This document shows positions 20,575-29,437 of a DNA stretch of 64,000 bases, one piece after another. Origin of the DNA: Symsagittifera roscoffensis (taxonomy: Eukaryota > Xenacoelomorpha > Acoela > Convolutidae); NCBI RefSeq assembly GCF_963678635.1, contig NC_087065.1:5045209-5109208 (forward strand), in the 5' to 3' direction. The translations under genes and the position numbers were made by a program. Every line of letters begins with the position of its first letter. The first letter of the stretch is position 1. The notes beneath the pieces were generated by a model. That model ran no database searches and had not been told where the DNA came from. It saw only the letters and a program-made list of their open reading frames with translations.

Positions 20575-23180
20575 AATTATTAATTTTTCTCCAACTCCTT
20601 TTTCTAGTAATCTCAAATCAAAACATAAACCCTTCCCCTCGTACAGGACCACAAGATTTATTAGTAACACATTACGATTGTGAAGAAAATGAACAAAAAA
20701 CACTACATAAATATGCAATAAATCAAGTATCACAATGTGAAACAGAACCACAAGCTATAGAAACCACAGATGTAATAGCAACACTCTATTCAAAAGCCCG
20801 AGCAACAACAGTTACAGGTTATAAATTCACAGCAACATTTTCCGAAAAGAAAGTACATTGTTCACAAGTCTCGAACGGAAACAAAAACCGACTTGACCAT
20901 GAATCATTCTATCAGAGTAATATAGAACGTCTTTTACATCTCAATCCCGACGATTGTAAAAATGAATTACTAAGACTAAACATCACACAAAATAAAAACT
21001 CCGAAAGAAAGTTAGTTAATTTTCAAGTTTTTTCAGACTCTGTACATCAATCACAACTTGAAAGACACCAAGGACATATAAAACTAGACGAAAAATACCC
21101 GTATAACGGCGCACACGGACGATTAACCTATGATCTACACGATAAACATTGGATACCACACATTGGTATAAATGACCCATCAAACTGCAAAGCAGACACA
21201 AAAAATAAAGGATACCAAGAAATAATGTTTTTCGATTGGAAAATACAACTCGAAAAAATACAACTAACACGAGATTTATCAGATAATACAATGATCTATC
21301 AAGGAATCCGATTACCTTGTAAAAATGATCAAGGTTATTGCGACCCTACAACGAGAACACAAGCAACCATTGTTTGGTTCCCCGAAGATACATGTACAAC
21401 ATTTCAAGTAGCAAAAATACACGCTCGTATGATAAAATTTCACGAAAAATATTTTATACAATCAATTCCATATGAACAAGTCCATCCATCACGAAAACTA
21501 AGTTCTAATTTTAGAAACATACACAATATAGAAAATAAATTGACACGTTTTCAAATATATCAAGAAACAGAACTTGCATGTAAATACAGAAACCCACTTC
21601 ACAAAACACAATACTCCGAGATATTAGTTGAATACGAAAAAGGATTCGACATGACCACTGGAAAAATAAAAATCGACCCATATGCCACAGGTCATCCTCC
21701 AAACGAAGGAACATCCTATATACCAGTTAATTTTGAAAAAAGTAACGGACAACCTGGTGGACATCTAAAACCCCATGACACCAGAAGCACACGCTTACAA
21801 GAATTATCACTAATGAATACTACATATTTCGGTAATATCCACTATGATATTCATTTAGATATGAAACTAGATTATACAATTAGCCGAATTTTTCAAGAAA
21901 TGTCACTCTCCGAATTAGAAACACTACACCAACTATGCGAATTAGAACGAACACAAATATTACAATCACTTGCACTAGCAGTATTAAAAATACCCTACGC
22001 AGGATACTTATTATCTAGAAATAGATCAAATTTTTTGGACTATGAAGGAAACATCTTATGGTTTTATACTTGTACTAAAAAAGTATCACCACTATACGTT
22101 TTTGAAGATAAACGATGTTATAAAAGAATCCCTATCTTTTATAAGAATAAAGTACATTTCGTGGATACACTTTCACGAAGAACCTATTTCTGGGATACCG
22201 CAGTCCCATGTGGATCAGAAAACAGCCACAATGTAGTACAACTAAACCCTGATGAAAATAAATATTATCTTCTCACTCCATATCCCACATTAATGCAATC
22301 ACTCAAAAAATTTTCACCAGAAAGCATTCGCGCTATTGCTCGAAACCCAAATATAGACTTACAATCAATAGGAATCTATTCAAAATCAGATATTCAACAT
22401 CACATTAGAACACAACAATTCCAAGAATTATTAACACAAATGGACACTATACAAAGACAATCAATAGACCAAAATTTACGCAAACTTGCAGAAACCGCAG
22501 GATTTGCCGATATCTACACGCAAGACTATAGCGGATATTTTAAAGACATTAAAGATTATATATATCTAAACGGTGAAAAATACCGTCCCCAAGATATATC
22601 ACCAATTAACATTTTTAGCTTTGTTACACTCAAAAATGAGATCCTCGATTTTCTAGGATGGCCCTACTACATCTTAGAAAAATTGACTATTTTATACGCA
22701 ATGTTTAACTTTATTGGATTTCTTTTCTCACTTTTAAAAGGAATCTACAACACATGTGCTATACACACACAAGTAAACAGACAAGCAAGCGTAGCACGCA
22801 TACTCTTTGCAGGATTTTTTGGAATCTTTTCTACATCTATAAACAAAATTCTTTTAGACGCACAAATAAAAGAATATAACACAAAAATAGCAACACGACA
22901 AAATACATACGACGAAGAACATAATAATGTAGACATAACGCCAACGGCACCACAATTACCACCCCTACCAAATAACCATCCACTATCCCTAGTCCCACGA
23001 AATTTTCGAAATTTAGCCATCACACATAATCCAAATTTTCGACTCACCACATCACAAAGTCCCATCCAACATATAATGACACACCAGTCACAAGATCAAA
23101 ATACTTATGAACAAATTATTGAACAACCCCATACCACCGCTTTTCAGTCTCAAAATAATCATTTTTTTAGCCCACGATGA
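20562..23180 (+). CDS. env: Envelope-like glycoprotein (872 aa)
   Basis: The ORF starts with a hydrophobic signal peptide (about residues 3-18) followed by a long Cys-bearing ectodomain with several N-glycosylation sequons; an early Asp-Cys pair is D39-C40. A hydrophobic stretch at about 700-731 is the likely membrane anchor, and a second one follows at about 747-765. The remaining 100-odd residues form a polar tail with PTAP at 794-797, the TSG101-binding late-domain pattern. The layout is that of a viral class I or III fusion glycoprotein; the Cys pattern reminds me of the glycoproteins that some animal retroelements share with chuvirus-like RNA viruses, but this is from memory and unverified. 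It overlaps the preceding ORF by 13 nt and the following one by ATGA. The frame is intact. Confidence 0.75.
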   Translation: MYILKLLIFLQLLFLVISNQNINPSPRTGPQDLLVTHYDCEENEQKTLHKYAINQVSQCETEPQAIETTDVIATLYSKARATTVTGYKFTATFSEKKVHCSQVSNGNKNRLDHESFYQSNIERLLHLNPDDCKNELLRLNITQNKNSERKLVNFQVFSDSVHQSQLERHQGHIKLDEKYPYNGAHGRLTYDLHDKHWIPHIGINDPSNCKADTKNKGYQEIMFFDWKIQLEKIQLTRDLSDNTMIYQGIRLPCKNDQGYCDPTTRTQATIVWFPEDTCTTFQVAKIHARMIKFHEKYFIQSIPYEQVHPSRKLSSNFRNIHNIENKLTRFQIYQETELACKYRNPLHKTQYSEILVEYEKGFDMTTGKIKIDPYATGHPPNEGTSYIPVNFEKSNGQPGGHLKPHDTRSTRLQELSLMNTTYFGNIHYDIHLDMKLDYTISRIFQEMSLSELETLHQLCELERTQILQSLALAVLKIPYAGYLLSRNRSNFLDYEGNILWFYTCTKKVSPLYVFEDKRCYKRIPIFYKNKVHFVDTLSRRTYFWDTAVPCGSENSHNVVQLNPDENKYYLLTPYPTLMQSLKKFSPESIRAIARNPNIDLQSIGIYSKSDIQHHIRTQQFQELLTQMDTIQRQSIDQNLRKLAETAGFADIYTQDYSGYFKDIKDYIYLNGEKYRPQDISPINIFSFVTLKNEILDFLGWPYYILEKLTILYAMFNFIGFLFSLLKGIYNTCAIHTQVNRQASVARILFAGFFGIFSTSINKILLDAQIKEYNTKIATRQNTYDEEHNNVDITPTAPQLPPLPNNHPLSLVPRNFRNLAITHNPNFRLTTSQSPIQHIMTHQSQDQNTYEQIIEQPHTTAFQSQNNHFFSPR

Positions 23181-24982
23181 GCCGCCAACTTGGATCACTA
23201 CACCGATCAAATTCCCACCCAACCAATCTTACCTCTCCAATCCCAATAATACCACTTTTTGCTTTTCCGCCACCCGATTTTCCATCTAGTAATGTAACAT
23301 CAGGCATGAATTCCGACACTAATTCACACATCTCAGTTTTATATTCCATCTCACAACTCAATAACCCGAATATTGAAACCCCCGATGAATTTGCCGACTC
23401 AGAACCATCCCCATCAAATCATTTTCATAATTCTTCTAATTTTTCTCAACCCCCTTTTCAACCCATATTATCCAATAACCCTGACCCAATCACTTCCACA
23501 CCCTCTTATGCTTCCCAAGTTAAACCAACCTACTCCTCATACCATTCTGACCAATCATCTCATTCTCCAGACACCCCCCGAATCTCCCCAGAGCTAGATA
23601 ATTTTATTACCCTTCAACAACAACCCTACCACCTTAATACCCCAACCATAAACCAAATCTCCTCCACAATAAATTCATCCAACCCCCCTACCCCTACACC
23701 CTCTTCAAATTATACTGAATCATTAGCACCATCATCCACATCAACTGAATCTTCACTCAACACTAATAGAGCTTACCGCACTTTTAAAAGAAAGTTCCCC
23801 AACCATCCTTTCCCAGCAAAACCAGGAACAGCCCGTGAATACATCAACCATCCCAAGCATACTAACACAAAAGAATTTTTAGCCATCACCTTACCCTCAT
23901 TTCCACAATACACCTTAAACACCCCCCACGACACTAACGAAACACGCAACTTTGTAGATGAATACGTTTTAATGCCCACTCTCTCTTGGACCTCATATTA
24001 TCATTTTACTAACCCTCTTTGCTTACCTTTATCTAACACTCACATCGATATAGAGCGAAATACGGACATGCTATATCGACTCACTACACCACTAACCGCT
24101 AGACAATTTACTTACGTTGGATATAAAAAATCACTAAAAACACACACTGCACCTAGAGCTAACGAATATACACTCGAATACTATGATCACAACATCATCA
24201 GAGCTAACAAAGATCAATTCTTAGACGACGATCGCTTCGCTAATCCACAAATTACCGAGAAATTTTTCATCAAGACACCATATATATTTACACTAAACAT
24301 CTTCGACCGAAAGTTTGATCACATTATTTCAGAAGCACTAACAGACACACAAGCATACGAAAGTTTTAAAGAACGCTTCCAAATATTTTCACTAACCTTT
24401 CATTTCCTTGCACCACACGAAAGAGATTTACACTGCTCACACGATATTATGTTGCGCACTAAACAAACCCACACATATAGTTATTACCGCTTCATCCAAA
24501 ATCACTTTGACCTACACACACCCTCTAGACAACCACACCATCGCTTTCAATTCATTAATTCCAAATACACTTCACCATTTTTCCTAAATTTCACATATTG
24601 CATTAAAGATACTAACCTTCATGGTATTCTTCGCAATTATGATCCCATAACCCAAATGTACATCTTCTGTCCCATCACCAAGACCTTCAACGCCGAAGAA
24701 TCCCGACCCTTCCTTATCCCGCACGAGTTTGTACAACCTATAGAAATCCCAATTTTAGAATTCATCCACAACACTAAATTCAATCACAAATTATATAATC
24801 TAATCCAAAACACACCTTATGAGTTTGCAGTTGGCACTGAAGAACTAACCACTATTAAGGCACTTCAATTGCTTTGGCCACTGCTTCAGACTAAAAATAT
24901 CATCCGCATCTTAGCTAAACTACTAACAAATTCCGATCTCATCCACGACATCTTCCCCCACGGTTTTTTCCCCGACGACTAA
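23177..24982 (+). CDS. Orphan retroelement protein (601 aa)
   Basis: Starts within the env stop (ATGA, 23177-23180). Residues 1 to about 190 are Ser/Pro/Asn/Thr-rich and probably disordered. The rest, about 195-601, is rich in aromatic and charged residues and looks folded, without membrane spans or a signal peptide. No catalytic motif was recognised. Codon use differs from upstream: C and T rise while G stays scarce (23581-23640 has 3 G in 60). It is the last gene, ending three bases before a consensus splice donor. Position after env suggests an accessory, matrix-like or regulatory protein, which is inference only. Confidence 0.65.
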   Translation: MSRQLGSLHRSNSHPTNLTSPIPIIPLFAFPPPDFPSSNVTSGMNSDTNSHISVLYSISQLNNPNIETPDEFADSEPSPSNHFHNSSNFSQPPFQPILSNNPDPITSTPSYASQVKPTYSSYHSDQSSHSPDTPRISPELDNFITLQQQPYHLNTPTINQISSTINSSNPPTPTPSSNYTESLAPSSTSTESSLNTNRAYRTFKRKFPNHPFPAKPGTAREYINHPKHTNTKEFLAITLPSFPQYTLNTPHDTNETRNFVDEYVLMPTLSWTSYYHFTNPLCLPLSNTHIDIERNTDMLYRLTTPLTARQFTYVGYKKSLKTHTAPRANEYTLEYYDHNIIRANKDQFLDDDRFANPQITEKFFIKTPYIFTLNIFDRKFDHIISEALTDTQAYESFKERFQIFSLTFHFLAPHERDLHCSHDIMLRTKQTHTYSYYRFIQNHFDLHTPSRQPHHRFQFINSKYTSPFFLNFTYCIKDTNLHGILRNYDPITQMYIFCPITKTFNAEESRPFLIPHEFVQPIEIPILEFIHNTKFNHKLYNLIQNTPYEFAVGTEELTTIKALQLLWPLLQTKNIIRILAKLLTNSDLIHDIFPHGFFPDD

Positions 24983-24985
24983 CAG

Positions 24986-25063
24986 GTAAGTATGAATTAA
25001 ATGAATATTACTAACTAATTACAATATTAAAAACTCACCATTCTTTATCCATGTTTTCTTTAG
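24986..25063 (+). other. 78-bp consensus intron just after the last stop
   Basis: The donor CAG|GTAAGT (24983-24991), a perfect TACTAAC branch site (25009-25015) and the acceptor TTTTCTTTAG (ending 25063) stand in ideal order and spacing. The donor lies three bases after the TAA at 24980-24982. A second TACTAAC (25330-25336) with CGCACAG ending at 25364 offers an alternative acceptor. Since the element DNA keeps the intron, its genomic RNA was copied unspliced here. Confidence 0.7.
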
Positions 25064-26594
25064 ATTTTTAGCTTTCATCCGACAATCACCTACAAAAACC
25101 ACAAAAGACAAATAAAAATCGCAAATTTCATCAAACAATTTTAAAAATTCTTTTAATCAATTACACTTATAAATTTATAAATTTAATATCAATGCAGTAA
25201 ATTCATTTCTAAAATTTTCCCCACAAGCAGTAAATCTAATTATGATGAAAATTTGTAACTTAAAATTCCCCCATAACTAGCAGTAAATTTCCAAATTCTA
25301 TGCAGTAAATTAATAAAATGCAAATGCAGTACTAACCTTTTGATATTCTCATTCATTCGCACAGAAATTCTATCCACACTCGCACAGCTCGCCCACGAAG
25401 AATTGTTTAAAATAATGAATTTCAGTTTCAAGTTTTCACACTCAACAACTCTAACATATAATAACATGTTTCAAACCTTCCTTTAACCCGGTTGGAAAGG
25501 AATCATATACTAAACAAAACTAACCAACGCAGCTTACTAAATACCACAAATCATAGAATAACAGCATGACTAAGAAAAGGAAACCAACGGTACCCAAACC
25601 GGATTAACCCAGTTTAAAACTGGATAATTTATTCTTTTGAAGACTATTATAAAGTCTAAGAAAGAAATAATAAAACACAAAAAAGTCGAAAGACAAACCC
25701 ATACCACGAACAATTTGCTTTTTGGAAAAAGGACATAACCAACAAGACATAAGAAAAACCACAACAAACCCAACATAAAACGTTGTCACATAACAGGACC
25801 CCTCACAAAAACCGCATGAAATCATACTCGCACTCCTGGCCTAACCCACCAGGAAGGACGTCCTGAGCATGCTCTATAGCCGGCCTAACCCACCGCGCTA
25901 CATCCACGCTTTGTGACCACACCTCTATTTTTAATAAGAGCTACTCAAGTGTGAGTAACTCTTCAAAATAACCGAACTAAAACAAAAAGCTTTTGTGAAA
26001 ACAACTAACTAAAATCATAATTAAAAAATATTAAACTAATAAATGTTTTATAAAATGTAAATTACATTATGCAATACATAGATCAGAATACAACACCAAG
26101 GACGAACATCTAAAGACAAAACGACCCCACTACACTCGAGAGAGAATGGCCAACCACAATCGATATGCCACTCACAATCACAACTCAAAGGATTTAGAGT
26201 ACGACTTGACTTCGCAGAAAAGGACTTCATTGAACTAGACCAATGACCACCTCGATGTTCAAGTATACGTACAGATCCGAGTAACCAGGCATCCCCTCCA
26301 CGCACAATCTCCACGCCATTCCCAAATTAGATCAGACACAAAAGAAGTTCTCCACGCAGAACAGAAAAACCTGACATAGCAAACCATTCTGAAATCAGAT
26401 TTGAGTTTGTTGCAAAGACTTAGTCGTTGTCACTAGAAGACACAACGTCTTATGTCTCTAACTCCAGCTTCCTGGAACTTCTTTAACAAAGAGGAAACAG
26501 AAGAAATAAGATGTTCGCCAAACACCAACGTCCATCATCCATCCTTCGAATTGCAGAAGAACTATTCTAAAAAACTCTGTAAAACCCGGATGGG
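25064..26594 (+). other. 3' untranslated region of the retroelement
   Basis: No plus-strand ORF of note. GCAGTAAAT-type motifs recur (about 25194, 25230, 25280 and 25302, with a partial copy at 25325) within 150 bp. Minus-strand open stretches (25240-25467, 25570-25825, 26048-26314) have no recognisable content. The segment before the 3' LTR ends GGATGGG (26588-26594), a weak candidate for the polypurine tract; no long purine run is present. Confidence 0.55.
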
Positions 26595-27004
26595 TGGAAC
26601 CTGATCTAGACTACATTTTATGATTGGATAATTTAGACATTTTACCAATGTAAAGTATTTAATATTAACCAATCATGATCCATCTAACTAACAACCCACT
26701 TATTTGTAAGTGCTGAAGTTACTTGTAATTTCAGCACCAGAGAGATTTGAATTTAACTTAGAAATTAGTTGGACTCTCCCGAGCACTTCAGCAACCGCAA
26801 TAAACCAGTATACCCTAGATCTATTGAGCCTAGCAGAGACTAGTTAAACAACCTGAGACTAGATAGTATAAGAGTAAGATTAGGATCGGTATTAGACTAA
26901 GAAGTTGCACGAATCTATCCGGCCGAAAATAAGATAGCGTGACGAGCAGACGGTGTACCCTATCCGAAATTACTCTATGAGTTAACCAACTCGGTCCTAA
27001 CTCA
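26595..27004 (+). repeat. 3' LTR (410 bp)
   Basis: Direct copy of 8089-8498 with three transitions. AATAAA at 26799-26804 is the expected poly(A) signal of the element. Flanked on the right by the target duplication GCTG. Confidence 0.95.
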
Positions 27005-27008
27005 GCTG
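27005..27008. repeat. Target site duplication, right (GCTG)
   Basis: Matches 8085-8088, confirming the element boundary. Confidence 0.85.
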
Positions 27009-29437
27009 GTTACAGCCAAGAAGTCACGGGAGTTTCCGGTGGACCGATTCGTCTTTCGATAAACACAAAAAAAATTATAAAAGTTTCAGTGAAACTATCT
27101 AATCCAAAAAGAAGGGAGGACTTTTGCGAAGTCCTGCCTTCTTTGGCGCAAAAAATAAGGTCAAAGTAGGTAGGATATTTGTAGTGATTTGTGAGGACAA
27201 AAAAGGACAAAGGCTCCGATTTTTTTGAAAATCCACCCCCCCTCGATAAATCCTATATCAGCCCCTGCATAGCCTAGCATTCTAATTGCAGGCAAGAAAC
27301 TGTGTATATCTAATTGATAACCTTTAAAAAAAACTGAAAAAAAAACATAGAAACAGTTTTAAAAGCAATCACATACAAGAGTGAAAGATGGAAAAGCAAT
27401 TCTATAATCTTTGTTTACTTGGCTCGGTTTTGGTTAAATTTTACCAGGAAAATTAAGTATTCATACCATCGCCAGTTCCTTGGAAAACAATGCATACTAT
27501 TGAACGTCAAGTCCTCCATGGCCCCAGGATAATCCCCCCTCAATAGGATTCTGGAAAAACAAAGGAGTATTCATGGCATTAATTTGACATGAGGAAGCTT
27601 ATTACTTGGATTATCAGTCTAAATTATGCAGACATCAAACAAGCAAATTCTTCCTTCCAACAAATACGTGAACAATTTTCGAAAAATTGGTTTTTGAGAT
27701 GATTAAATTTTCAGTTCATTGTCCTAGAGAGTTTCCCCAGGCGAAGCCAGACACCTAGAAAGGACGAAAAATTGGCCATAAATTGACTTCAAGTGATCGG
27801 CCATGTCAAAAATGCCGCAAAAATACTCGATCTTAAATTAACAGTCACTTAGCGTGATTTCCGTTCTAAAAGTGGCCAGTTAATGCATCTATAAAAAACT
27901 GACTTGAAATCCAATTTTAAATGGATGTTACCTACGGTTTTTCCTTTGAAAAATGGTTTGACAGCCAATATACAATTTCCTTAATACTTATAACACGTTG
28001 ACTTGATTAACTGGAATTAATTCAGTTAAATGTTATAAATTACGGCCTCCATTTTCTGGCTCAAAAACACTAAAAACATTTTCAATTTTTGATGCTGTGA
28101 CGTTTATTTTTTACAATTCTTAATTTCACATAAAAACTTAATTTCACATAAAAATATTGATATTAAAATATTTGATAACATACTAAAATGTTACACAGCT
28201 TACTTGACATTTAAAAATATTAGTACTAAAGGAAATAATTTTTTTTTGAGTTATATGTAGTTGGAAGGGCGTGAATTTGCTGGAAATTAACAAGTGACCA
28301 AATTTTGCTTCATTGTGCTCCATTTTTCTTATCTCACCCGATATTAAACTCTCAGGGGAAATCTATCAGATGCAGTTTTTAAACGGATCTCTAGATCGGG
28401 GCTGTTTTGGGCTAACTTTACGACAAAACAACCCAATAGCCGAAAAGTTTGAATAAATTGACGTCCTTTAAACTGCCCAAAAACTGTATGTTTTTCAAGC
28501 CTATTAAAAAAAAATTTCAATTAAGTAATCTGATTGGCTAAGATAATTTTCGGCCATTTGGTCCTTCGGTAATGAGAGATTCGTCCTTTCTAGATTACGT
28601 TTTAAACTTATAACAGTATGAGCTCTGGGTTCGCCTTAAAAAGCGACAAATTTTTCAATTTATCCCCCCAGCAAGCCAATTTTACCCATTATTAAATTAG
28701 ACCCGAAAACAAAGTCGCCCAAATTGTTTTGATGAAAAGCTAAGTCGAACTATGATCCGCCTTTGCTATTGACTTTGATTAGAAAAACCTCCCTTATTCT
28801 TAGCATTACAGATCACAATCCATTCAAACACGCTTGCTATTATGTTTTCTTTTTATTTGGTTTAATGGTCAAATTTGTCTCAATTGAAAAAACGCGGTTT
28901 TGTTGTTATTGTTGTTTTTTTTTGCTCAAAGTGAATTAATTTGAAAACCGAATGGAACTTCAAAGATAATTACATCCTTAAAAACCAACCATAAGCATCT
29001 TTGTCACACGTTTCATGATTATAATCTGCAGATTAAAAGCATAATAAAAAATACACCGGTTTTCCAAATACCGATTCAAAGTCTTCAGAAAGCTTCTTTC
29101 ACCGGATTGCAAAAAACAGAGAGAAAATCCTAATCATTTCAATTTTTTTGAACAAAAATCGAGTTTGAAGCTTTTGTTATCAATTCTGCGAAGAATTTCG
29201 TTTCAATTAATTTACTCCACATCTTGCAGACAATTTCATGAGCCAAATTGTCATGACTCAAATTTAAATCGAATAGACTGTGGGTAAAGTTTTAAATAAA
29301 ACTCACCTTTGGTCGACACTTATTTTTCAGCTTTGAACAGAAAAAATTATCCCCTTGTAAGCAATTATAATTAAATTGTTTCGGTCAAAATTTTCATCAT
29401 CTGGTCAATGACCGGAAGTTAATAAAGTTATAAAATT
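27009..29437. other. Non-coding DNA between retroelement and claudin-like gene
   Basis: The first 150 bp read like the continuation of the decayed stretch interrupted by the insertion. They include a 13-bp hairpin with one mismatch (27112-27124 and 27130-27142). A degenerate dispersed repeat with a CCCCCCCTCGATAAATCC-type end lies at about 27150-27300. The rest is AT-rich without a recognisable gene. Confidence 0.5.

Larger units (their letters stand above)
8089..27004 (+). mobile_element. Giant env-bearing Ty3/Gypsy-type LTR retroelement
   Basis: An 18,916-bp element bounded by 410-bp LTRs with TG...CA ends and a GCTG target duplication. Order: 5' LTR, primer-binding site, 1.2-kb leader, basic ORF, gag-pro-RT-RNase H-integrase in one frame, two small hydrophobic ORFs, an ATG-less ORF, envelope-like ORF, 601-aa orphan ORF, an intron-like segment, 1.5-kb 3' UTR, 3' LTR. 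RT precedes RNase H and integrase, and the integrase ends in a GPY/F-like module; that order and module are Ty3/Gypsy traits. The LTRs differ at three of 410 positions (8132/26638, 8180/26686, 8288/26794), all transitions, so the insertion is young. One TAA inside RT is the only break seen. Most Metaviridae are 5-10 kb, so this one is unusually large. Confidence 0.95.
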
